Assembly (NCBI GenBank): GCA_945876515.1
Contig: CAMCPF010000031.1
Coordinates: 1-12,988 of the forward strand
Direction: 5' to 3'
Length of the DNA stretch: 12,988 nucleotides
Source: Candidatus Kuenenia stuttgartensis
GTDB lineage: Bacteria > Planctomycetota > Planctomycetia > Pirellulales > UBA1268
Shown here: positions 1 to 5,893 of the stretch, piece after piece
Layout: each line of letters opens with the position of its first letter
Numbering within the stretch: the first letter of the stretch is position 1
The notes under the pieces: generated by a model
The model's input: the letters and a program-made list of their open reading frames with translations, nothing else
Databases searched by the model: none
What the model was told of the DNA's origin: nothing
Position numbers and translations under genes: made by a program

Positions 1-1
1 C

Positions 2-349
2 TGGCTCGTGGCCACCGACTGGGACGAGGAGCCCGCGCTCGATCCAGCGGGCGGTCCCGAGGGCGACCCCGTCTGCCGAGCGCTGGCGTTGCAACTCGTG
101 CCGGCGGGTGATTCCGGCGACGGCGGTGAGCCCCTCCCCGGCCTCGGTCTGACGGTGCAGCCATCAGCCCGCCGCGAGACCCGCCCGCGGCTGCACGAGC
201 CGGCCGGCGGGATCGTCGCGTTCGCCCGCGCGCTGGCGATGTGTCGTGAGGGAACGGCCCTGGCCGCCTGGGCGATCGACTGCCCGTGGGGCGAGCTGCG
301 GCTGACGGCCCCCGCAACCGGCTGGGCCCGCCCACGGGAGGCGGCATGA
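2..349 (+). CDS. Beta-ketoacyl synthase-like protein, C-terminal part (probable chain-length-factor type), 5' end outside window
   Basis: The open frame enters from the left edge (first full codon at 2, reading W-L-V-A-T-D-W-D) and stops with TGA at 347-349, leaving about 115 residues. The fragment resembles the C-terminal part of the non-catalytic ketosynthase partners (Ketoacyl-synt_2, 'chain length factor' type). A hydrophobic strand ends in an acidic D-x-D-E-E-P segment, then comes an A-L-A-L-Q-L strand, a variable Gly/Pro loop, a second strand (LGLTVQ) and a final FARAL helix. No catalytic Cys or His motif lies in this part. The TGA overlaps the ATG of the catalytic ketosynthase by ATGA, which is typical of paired ketosynthase subunits. 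The pairing and order are seen; the family call is inference from pattern and cannot be settled without the missing N-terminus. A GTG at position 8 is an internal codon, not a believable start. Confidence 0.5.
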   Translation, partial: WLVATDWDEEPALDPAGGPEGDPVCRALALQLVPAGDSGDGGEPLPGLGLTVQPSARRETRPRLHEPAGGIVAFARALAMCREGTALAAWAIDCPWGELRLTAPATGWARPREAA

Positions 350-1578
350 GCGGATTTACGAGCCGCCGCGACGAGCGGGAGCCCGTGGTGATCACGGGGC
401 TGGCAGCCGTCTCCCCGCTGGGCGCGACGAGCGCAACGATCTTCGACCGGTTGTTCGCCGGCGTGTCGGGCGTGCGGGAGATCGAGGTGGATCCGCGAGC
501 CCGCACCGACGCCCGCTTCGCCGCGCCCGTGGCCGAGATCCCGCTGCCGGCCGGAATCGAGCCGGACGAGTTCGCCCGACTCGACCGCCTCGAACAGCTC
601 TGTCTCTCACCGGTGGCCGGGGCGCTCGCCGACTCCGGGATCGACCGCGGCCCGGCTGGCCCGCGGATCGGCCTCGTCCTCGGGCTGGGTGCCGAGCAGC
701 TGAAGGTTTGGGAGCTCGACTTCCTCGCCGGCGGCACGGCCGTCTTCCAGCCGCGCCGCGATCCGACCATGGTTCAGCGGATCGCCGCCCGCACCGGCAT
801 CACCGGACCGACGGTCACCGCAGCCGCGGCCTGTGCCTCGAGCGGCTACGCGCTGGCGCTGGCCCGCGCCTGGATCGACGCCGGCTGGGTCGATGCCTGC
901 GTCGCCGGCGGCTGCGACATCCTCAGCCCGACCTCGATCGCCGCCTTCTACAACCTCCGGGCCCTGTCGCGGCGGGCCGACGACCCCACAAAGGCCTCGC
1001 GGCCCTTCGACCGCGACCGCGACGGCTTCGTGATGGGCGAAGGGGGAGCGTGCTTCCTGCTCGAGCGCAGAAGCGCCGCGGTGGCCCGGGGCGCCCGGCT
1101 GCGGGGCGAACTCGCCGGCGTCGGGATGTCGAGCGACGGCGTCCACATGGTCACGCCGAGCACCGACCCGGCCCAGGCCGCCCGAGCGATCGCTGCGGCA
1201 CTGGCCGACGCCGGCGTGCCGCCGGACGACGTCGATTACGTCAACGCCCACGCCGCCGGCACGCCGGTGGGCGACGTGGCCGAGGCCGGCGCGATCCGCC
1301 TGGCCTGCGGCGACGCGACCGATGCGATTCCGGTGAGTTCCACCAAGAGCATGACCGGCCACCTCGTGAGCGGGGCGGCGGCCTTCGAGGCGCTCGTGTG
1401 CCTGGGGGCCATCGAGCGGCAGGCCGTGCCGCCCACCGTGAACCTCGACGAGCCGGATCCCGCCTGCCCGCTCCTCCACGTGCCGCACGTGGCACGGCCG
1501 CACCGCGTGGCGGTGGCGGCGAGCAACTCCTTCGGTTTCGGCGGCTCGAACCTGTGCCTCGTCCTCCGCGCCGCCTGA
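346..1578 (+). CDS. FabF-like beta-ketoacyl-[acyl carrier protein] synthase (KAS II family)
   Basis: This 410-residue condensing enzyme joins an acyl chain on its active-site Cys to malonyl-ACP with loss of CO2. The thiolase-fold active site is complete: nucleophile Cys163 in AACASSG, His302 in VNAHAAGTPVGD, Lys334 and His339 in STKSMTGH, and the C-terminal glycine-rich NSFGFGGSN loop at 394-402. N-terminal VVITGLAAVSPLG (14-26) is the usual first strand of the family, and the length is normal for FabF. The ATG at 346 is chosen over an in-frame GTG at 286 because it overlaps the previous stop (ATGA), has GGGAGG at 336-341, and begins just before the conserved domain. The usual NAHGTST segment reads NAHAAGT here, a mild departure. 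Because it is paired with a second ketosynthase-like subunit, it is more likely a dedicated enzyme of a specialised lipid or polyene pathway than the housekeeping FabF; that is inference. Confidence 0.93.
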   Translation: MSGFTSRRDEREPVVITGLAAVSPLGATSATIFDRLFAGVSGVREIEVDPRARTDARFAAPVAEIPLPAGIEPDEFARLDRLEQLCLSPVAGALADSGIDRGPAGPRIGLVLGLGAEQLKVWELDFLAGGTAVFQPRRDPTMVQRIAARTGITGPTVTAAAACASSGYALALARAWIDAGWVDACVAGGCDILSPTSIAAFYNLRALSRRADDPTKASRPFDRDRDGFVMGEGGACFLLERRSAAVARGARLRGELAGVGMSSDGVHMVTPSTDPAQAARAIAAALADAGVPPDDVDYVNAHAAGTPVGDVAEAGAIRLACGDATDAIPVSSTKSMTGHLVSGAAAFEALVCLGAIERQAVPPTVNLDEPDPACPLLHVPHVARPHRVAVAASNSFGFGGSNLCLVLRAA

Positions 1579-1628
1579 CCATCTCTGCTTCCCTCCGCCT
1601 TCGAACCATCAGCCCCGAGGAGCCCGCC

Positions 1629-2255
1629 ATGAGCTTTCCCGCCCGCCACGTCCCCCCGGCCGCCACCGCCGACATCGATGCGCTCCTGGCCGAGCTCGTG
1701 GCCCGCTGGCACGAGGTCGATCCGGCTCACGTCGAGGACGGGCTCCGCGGCCGGATCTGCGACCTCCACCGGTTCAACTTCCTGCTCTGGCACGAGGAGG
1801 ACATCGCCCGCTCCCCCGACGTCACCGACGCCCGGATCGCGGCGGTGAAGCGGGCGATCGACCGCTACAACCAGGCCCGTAACGACGCGATCGAGAAGCT
1901 CGACGACTGGCTGATCGGGGAACTGGCCGCCCGCGGGATCGCGGCCTCGTCCTCCGCTCCGGCCGCCACCGAGACACCCGGGGCCGCGATCGACCGGCTC
2001 TCGATCCTCGAGCTCCGCCGCTACCACATGCGGGAGCAGGTCGAGCGGGCCGACGCCACGCCGGAGCACCGGGCCAAGGCGGCCGAGAAGCTCGTCGTGC
2101 TCGACGCCCAGCGGGACCATTTGGTCGGCGCGCTCGACCGCCTGCTCGGCGAGATCTTCTCCGGCCAGCGGCCGCTGCGGGTGTTCCGCCAGATGAAGAT
2201 GTACAACGACCCGACGCTGAACCCGTATCTCTACGCCGCCCCGAAGGCGGCCTGA
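1629..2255 (+). CDS. DUF4254 domain-containing protein
   Basis: A 208-residue, mostly helical, soluble protein without signal peptide or membrane segment. It carries the two blocks I associate with DUF4254. The first is about residues 45-98, with FNFLLWHEEDIARSPDV, then A-V-K-R-A-I-D and Q-A-R-N-D-A-I-E-K-L-D. The second is about 117-202, with TPGAAIDRLSILELRRYHM and, near the end, RQMKMYNDPTLNP. A short Ala/Ser/Pro linker (residues about 105-116) separates them. The biochemical function is unknown; relatives are often found near glycosyltransferase or surface-polysaccharide genes in planctomycetes and Bacteroidetes (recollection, not tested). The ATG at 1629 is supported by GAGGAG at 1617-1622. 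The gene follows the ketosynthase by 50 nt on the same strand and may share its transcript. It converges on the minus-strand membrane-protein gene 20 nt away. Confidence 0.85.
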   Translation: MSFPARHVPPAATADIDALLAELVARWHEVDPAHVEDGLRGRICDLHRFNFLLWHEEDIARSPDVTDARIAAVKRAIDRYNQARNDAIEKLDDWLIGELAARGIAASSSAPAATETPGAAIDRLSILELRRYHMREQVERADATPEHRAKAAEKLVVLDAQRDHLVGALDRLLGEIFSGQRPLRVFRQMKMYNDPTLNPYLYAAPKAA

Positions 2256-2275
2256 GCGGGGCGTCGGGGGCCGAC

Positions 2276-3385
2276 TCAGGGCCCTGGGCCGGCCTTGCCG
2301 GCCGCCTCGATCTCCGTCCACCGGACCGTGCGAAACGCTGTGCCCCGCAGGCGTGCCACCAAGCGTGGGTCTTCGATCTCGAGCCACTCGCCTGGCCGGC
2401 CCATGCCGCGGAACACCGCGATGAAGATCCGCTGCGCGGGCGGCACGACGACACCCTGTCGATAGCATCTGTCTCTGAGATTCTGACGCGCGAACGGACT
2501 GCAGATGTGGGCACGGGGGGTGTTTTCGGCGTAGACGCTGTGCGCGAGGGAGGCATCGACCAGGCCCAGCCAGTAGCCGATCGGCATCAGCAGCACCACG
2601 GTCGCCAGGCCGCGGGCCATCCGTGCCGCCATCGCCCAGGCGACGCCCAGTCCGGGACCCTGCCAGGGAGCGACCACCAGCGGCCCGGCGCAGGCCAGGG
2701 CCACGTTCCATGGCCACACCTCGCGGTTCCAGTCGAGTCGCCAGACCAATACGGCCAGGACGCTGGCGTGAAGCGTCACTGCCCCGATCGCGACGGCCCG
2801 GCGGCAGGCGGGCACGAGCGTGCCGATCCCGAGGGCGACCTCGGTTCCCGCGACCATCAGGGCCAGCGGCAGCGCCAGGCCCGGGGCCGCCCCCGGCCAG
2901 ACGGCGTCCAGCATCCAGGGCCCGACGCGGTCGAAGTAGATCGGGCTGGTGAGCTTGTGCAAGCCGGCGTAGAGCCACGTCGCGGTCAGCGAACTGCGGG
3001 CGACCACCAGGCCGCCCGGCAGGCCGCACGTGCCCCAGAGCAGGCAGGCCAGCGAGATCACCTGGGGCTGCATCCGGCACTGGTCGGCGATGATCGCCCA
3101 GCCAAGCAGCGAGGTGTGGAGCGCCAGTCCGACCGGCGGTCGCACGAGCACGACCGCGAGCGACGCGATCAAGGGCAGCGCCATGTCGATCTGCCAGACG
3201 GCCGCGAGCGGCACCAGCGGAGGCAGTTCCCGGACCTGCCAGACCTTCCAGGTCAGGAGAATCGTGGCGGCCTGGGCCGCCACCAGCACGCCCCGCCAGA
3301 TCGTGGGCCCGCACCGGTGGCTTTGGATGACCGCCTCAGCGGCGGCGAACCCCCGGCCCACGTCGATGCCCCGCGGGAGCCTCAC
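2276..3385 (-). CDS. Polytopic membrane protein, DoxX-like, function unknown
   Basis: A 369-residue protein with about seven or eight hydrophobic segments (roughly 31-50, 55-80, 85-100, 108-128, 165-190, 197-215, 224-240 and 255-275), followed by a soluble tail of about 95 residues after 275. Conserved-looking polar positions within the membrane part are WLYAGLHKL at 137-145 (His143, Lys144), Glu182, His206 and the VWPWN motif at 223-227. I recall the pairing of a G-L-H-K-L helix with a W-P-W-N motif from uncharacterised DoxX/MauE-like proteins in Bacteroidetes and others; no enzymatic role is established. The start is GTG at 3385-3383, overlapping the TGA of the upstream toroid gene (GTGA), so the two are probably translationally coupled. 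The first 28 residues are not hydrophobic and carry no clear signal peptide. The C-terminus runs through the 2287-2303 hairpin. Family assignment is tentative. Confidence 0.75.
   Translation of the reverse strand: MRLPRGIDVGRGFAAAEAVIQSHRCGPTIWRGVLVAAQAATILLTWKVWQVRELPPLVPLAAVWQIDMALPLIASLAVVLVRPPVGLALHTSLLGWAIIADQCRMQPQVISLACLLWGTCGLPGGLVVARSSLTATWLYAGLHKLTSPIYFDRVGPWMLDAVWPGAAPGLALPLALMVAGTEVALGIGTLVPACRRAVAIGAVTLHASVLAVLVWRLDWNREVWPWNVALACAGPLVVAPWQGPGLGVAWAMAARMARGLATVVLLMPIGYWLGLVDASLAHSVYAENTPRAHICSPFARQNLRDRCYRQGVVVPPAQRIFIAVFRGMGRPGEWLEIEDPRLVARLRGTAFRTVRWTEIEAAGKAGPGP
2287..2303. terminator. GC-rich hairpin between convergent genes (possible bidirectional stop)
   Basis: Perfect 7-bp inverted repeat GGCCGGC (2287-2293) and GCCGGCC (2297-2303) with a CTT loop. 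It lies 31 nt past the DUF4254 stop and inside the last codons of the minus-strand membrane-protein gene. There is no T tract on either strand, so intrinsic termination is not shown. Its place at a tail-to-tail junction makes a role in ending or shielding transcripts plausible. Confidence 0.3.
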
Positions 3386-4470
3386 TTCCGGCAGTTGGCC
3401 AACGCCAGGAGTGCATAGGCGGTCGTCAGGACGGGCTCACCCTCCAGCCAGCGCTCGTTGGCGTTGGCCCACGAGCCGTCCGCGCGTTGCCGCGAGACGA
3501 TCGCCGTCGTGAGCTCGTCGCGCCAGTCGTGCGCCCGCCCGGCGGCGTCGGTGAACGTGTCGCCGCCGAGCACCCCCAGGGCCTTCGAGGCCGTGTGATA
3601 AAAATAGAACAGTCCCGCCTGCCCCATGCCCGGGTTCTCCTCGAACGTGTAGTGCTTCCTCAGCCACTCGGTGGCGGCCTTGACCCGCGGGTCGTCGGCC
3701 TTGAGGCCCGCGAAGATCATGCTCTTGAGGCCGGCGTAGGTCATCGAGGCGTAGCTCCGCAGGCCGCCGTTCTCCGTCGTGCCCGCCTGGCTCTCGCCCC
3801 CGTTGGCCGGCGTGTAGTAGAAGCCGCCGTCGGGGTTCTTCTCCGGGAAGGGGAGAGGGTTGTGGGGGCCGGGCAGGTTCTGGGCCCGCGACACGAACAC
3901 CAGCGCCCGCTGGATCGCCGGGTCGTTCTCGCTCTCGCCGACGGTCCGCAGCGCCTCGATCATGAAGGCGGTGTTGGAGAGGTCGGGCCGCGACTTCTTG
4001 CCATAGCCGGCGCCGCCGAAGGCGGGGTCGCTCTCCGGCTTGCCCTCGCCGTCGTCCCACTGGATCTTCTTGACGAACTTCACCGCTCCGTCGATCTCGT
4101 CCTCGAGCCGGCCCTCGGCGTTGCAGGCCGACAGCGCCAGCATCGCGATCGAGGTCTCGTAGTTGGCCACGGGGGAGTCGGGCGAGTAGATGCCGCCGTC
4201 CGGTTGCCGGAAGGTAAGCAGGTAGGCGAGAGCCCGCTTCACGACGGGGTCGTCGGCCGGCGTGCCGCTGCGGACAAGGCCCGTGATCGCGAGCCCCGTC
4301 ACGGCCGGCCCGAGGTCGGGCTTGAAGCTGCCGGTCTCGTCCTGGGCCTTGGCCAGGAAGGCGTAGGCCTTGGCGATCGCCGCCGTGACCGCCGTCTCGT
4401 CGGCGGCCGGGGCGGCTCCGGGCAGGAACGTGGCGGCGACGACGAACGAGGTGGCAAGACGTGCGAGCAT
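3382..4470 (-). CDS. Secreted squalene-cyclase/prenyltransferase-like alpha/alpha-toroid protein
   Basis: A 362-residue protein with a clear Sec signal peptide: M-L-A-R-L start, hydrophobic core to about residue 17, likely cleavage near P-A-A at 21-23. The mature part is built from repeated helical pairs with the Q-x-x-x-G-S/G-F/W-like turns of prenyltransferase and squalene-cyclase toroids. These are AQDETGSFK (42-50), RQPDGGIYS (88-96), GYGKKSRPDLSNTAF (155-169), NPDGGFYYT (212-220) and RQRADGSWANANERW (328-341). There is no DxDD acid motif and no Asp-rich prenyltransferase site, so cyclase chemistry is unlikely; a periplasmic binding or structural role is possible. The ATG at 4470 is chosen because it begins the signal peptide and has GGGGAG about 9 nt upstream; the open frame extends to 4563 but would bury the signal. 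The stop overlaps the GTG of the membrane-protein gene, which suggests a functional pair. Confidence 0.85.
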   Translation of the reverse strand: MLARLATSFVVAATFLPGAAPAADETAVTAAIAKAYAFLAKAQDETGSFKPDLGPAVTGLAITGLVRSGTPADDPVVKRALAYLLTFRQPDGGIYSPDSPVANYETSIAMLALSACNAEGRLEDEIDGAVKFVKKIQWDDGEGKPESDPAFGGAGYGKKSRPDLSNTAFMIEALRTVGESENDPAIQRALVFVSRAQNLPGPHNPLPFPEKNPDGGFYYTPANGGESQAGTTENGGLRSYASMTYAGLKSMIFAGLKADDPRVKAATEWLRKHYTFEENPGMGQAGLFYFYHTASKALGVLGGDTFTDAAGRAHDWRDELTTAIVSRQRADGSWANANERWLEGEPVLTTAYALLALANCRK

Positions 4471-4560
4471 GATCCAGGCTCCCCGGAGCGGTGACGAACG
4501 GCGACGACCTCCGGAAGGATATGCCGGGCGGGCGGCCGTAGGAACCAATCGGCCGGATTC

Positions 4561-4590
4561 CACCGCGGAGGATTTTTCCCCGGCGCGGTG
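4561..4590 (-). terminator. Stem-loop in the gap between the 4609-5181 gene and the toroid gene
   Basis: Arms CACCGCG (4561-4567) and CGCGGTG (4584-4590) form a perfect 7-bp stem around a 16-nt loop that can itself pair GGA (4570-4572) with TCC (4577-4579). It lies 19 nt downstream of the TGA of the minus-strand gene at 4609-5181 and upstream of the toroid gene. No T tract follows on the minus strand, so it may be a weak terminator, an attenuator or an mRNA end structure. The rest of 4471-4608 shows no convincing promoter. Confidence 0.3.
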
Positions 4591-4608
4591 ACAATCCCGC
4601 CGCCTGGC

Positions 4609-5181
4609 TCAGGCGTCGGCCACGGGCAGGGCCCGGGGGTGCGGAGGTACCAGTCGCGGAGGCGGATCACGGCCCTCTTCCAGCCGCCACTCCTCCCGCT
4701 CCTCGTCGCTGGCGTAATAGGTGAGCCAGACGGTCTGGTCGCCCTCGAGCGAGGCGCTGCAGTCCCAGTGCACGTAGTTGTCCGGCAGATCGACCCGCTT
4801 GAGCGGCGCCGGAAGGATGTCGCGCCGGATCAAGGCGTAGAGTTCGCGGTCGGACAGATGGTCGGTGTAGTCGAGCACGATCTTCCGCGAATGGAGCCGT
4901 TCGATCATTTCCCAGAGCCGCTCGCGGAGTTGCTCCTCGTCGAGCGTGCAGGCGGGCTGCATCGCCAGCGGTGGGTCGAACCAGCGGGCCACCGGGGCCA
5001 GGGGCGCGAGCTCCCAGGCGAGCATCGACTCGAGGAACCGGTTCTCGGCCTCGGTCGGCAACTGACGGAAGTCGATCTCCCAGACGGCCTCGTCGAGGTA
5101 GGGCTCGATCGCCGTCCGCAGCTCACCGTTGCGGATCAGGCAGTCAACGTCTTCGGGATCGGGATGGCGGGCGAGGGGCAT
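4609..5181 (-). CDS. Conserved-looking hypothetical protein, function unknown
   Basis: A 190-residue acidic, soluble protein with no signal peptide or membrane segment. I do not recognise a named domain. Visible blocks are VWEIDFRQLPTEAENRFLES (33-52), KIVLDYTDHLSDRELYALI (100-118), RRDILPAPLKRV (119-130) and DNYVHWDC (134-141), followed by VWLTYYASDEEREEW (151-165) and a Pro-rich end. The density of aromatic and charged residues in these blocks is that of a real folded protein, and I have the impression of similar proteins in planctomycetes, which I cannot check. The ATG at 5181-5179 is preferred. The frame stays open to a TTG at 5283, but the intervening stretch is Arg/Ser-rich and overlaps a good promoter candidate (5256-5283). 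No clear Shine-Dalgarno precedes either start. It lies 226 nt downstream of rpiB on the same strand and is probably transcribed separately. Confidence 0.7.
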   Translation of the reverse strand: MPLARHPDPEDVDCLIRNGELRTAIEPYLDEAVWEIDFRQLPTEAENRFLESMLAWELAPLAPVARWFDPPLAMQPACTLDEEQLRERLWEMIERLHSRKIVLDYTDHLSDRELYALIRRDILPAPLKRVDLPDNYVHWDCSASLEGDQTVWLTYYASDEEREEWRLEEGRDPPPRLVPPHPRALPVADA

Positions 5182-5255
5182 GCCGGGGCGCTGTCCTGAA
5201 AGCCTCCGCGACAGGTCCGGCTCCCGCCGAACTCGGCTCTCGCGGCATGGACTCG

Positions 5256-5283
5256 ACGATACCCACGCCGCCGGGCCATTCAA
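5256..5283 (-). promoter_or_regulatory. Candidate sigma70-type promoter for the 4609-5181 gene
   Basis: On the minus strand TTGAAT (plus 5278-5283) is separated by 16 nt from TATCGT (plus 5256-5261), about 75 nt before the ATG at 5181. The -35 lies inside a perfect hairpin, CCATTC-AAC-GAATGG (5276-5290). It is a pattern match only; the match favours the ATG at 5181 over the upstream TTG. Confidence 0.3.
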
Positions 5284-5324
5284 CGAATGGAGCCGCTCCG
5301 GCGCCCAGTTTTTTCAGGGGCAAC

Positions 5325-5347
5325 CCGCTACGACCGCTACGAGCGGG
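5325..5347. repeat. Tandem 9-bp repeat with overlapping hairpin
   Basis: CCGCTACGA occurs twice in tandem (5325-5333, 5334-5342) and is followed by GCGGG, so either copy of CCGCT can pair with AGCGG at 5342-5346. A T6 run lies at 5310-5315 on the plus strand. It sits between rpiB (stop at 5408) and the promoter of the 4609-5181 gene and could mark the rpiB mRNA end, but it lacks a T tract on the minus strand. The rest of 5184-5407 shows nothing further. Confidence 0.35.
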
Positions 5348-5407
5348 CGTCTCTTCGCCGCTCGGCGGCATCCCCCCAGATTGCCGCAGTCGCCGAATCC
5401 CCCGGGT

Positions 5408-5887
5408 TCAGCCGGCGGCCGGCTTCTCCAACTCCCCACCGGCGGCGCATTCCGCCTCGAGGGAGGCGATCTTCGCCACGCGGCGGGCGTGGCGGCCACC
5501 CTCGAAGGGGGTCGCGAGCCACGTCCGGATCACCTTCTCCTGCATCTCCGGGCCGAGCATCTCGGCGGACAGACAGAGCACGTTGAGATCGTTGTGGCGG
5601 CGGCTCATCTCGGCCGTCACCTCATCGTGGCAGGTGGCGGCTCGCACGCCGGCCACCTTGTTGGCGGCGATCGCCATGCCCACGCCCGTGCAGCACAGGA
5701 GGATGCCGCGCTCGACCGCCCCCTCAGCCACCCGTCGCGCCACCTCGGCGGCCACGTCGGGATAATCGACGGCCTGGTCGCCGAACGAACCGCAATCGAC
5801 GATCTCATGGCCCATCCGCTCGAGCAGGCCGACGAGCCGGCTCCGGGAGGTGACACCGCGGTGGTCGCTACCAATCGCTATCCGCAT
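5408..5887 (-). CDS. rpiB: Ribose-5-phosphate isomerase B (RpiB/LacAB family)
   Basis: A 159-residue cytosolic enzyme that interconverts ribose 5-phosphate and ribulose 5-phosphate in the pentose phosphate pathway. The family signature is complete: MRIAIGSDHRG (1-11) with the phosphate-contacting His9, VDYPDVA (40-46), GILLCCTGVGMAIAANK (61-77) with the catalytic Cys65 and Thr67, RRHNDLNVLCL (96-106) with the ring-opening His98, and GGRHARRV (130-137) with Arg132 and Arg136. These map one position below the Escherichia coli residues Cys66, Thr68, His99, Arg133 and Arg137. Position 66 is Cys where Gly is usual (CGTG becomes CCTG). Length is normal for the family. The ATG at 5887 lies 6 nt after the stop of the fused Sua5-like/phosphatase gene, so the two are almost certainly one operon. 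No strong Shine-Dalgarno is visible, which suggests coupling to upstream translation. Confidence 0.95.
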   Translation of the reverse strand: MRIAIGSDHRGVTSRSRLVGLLERMGHEIVDCGSFGDQAVDYPDVAAEVARRVAEGAVERGILLCCTGVGMAIAANKVAGVRAATCHDEVTAEMSRRHNDLNVLCLSAEMLGPEMQEKVIRTWLATPFEGGRHARRVAKIASLEAECAAGGELEKPAAG

Positions 5888-5893
5888 GGGGCT

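Noticed and set aside
708..1628. Long plus-strand frame running across the ketosynthase into the DUF4254 gene (continuous 708-2255)
   Set aside because: The part before 1629 is an Arg/Pro-rich shadow of the ketosynthase frame; only the part from the ATG at 1629 with GAGGAG ahead of it looks like a protein.
1236..3314. 692-codon minus-strand frame across the ketosynthase, DUF4254 and membrane-protein region
   Set aside because: It is out of frame with the membrane protein, lacks any recognisable domain, and has the amino-acid bias of a shadow frame.
5305..5316. T6 run after GC-rich sequence as a plus-strand intrinsic terminator
   Set aside because: No plus-strand gene ends nearby, and the preceding stem (GGAG-CCG-CTCC) is only 4 bp and separated from the T run.
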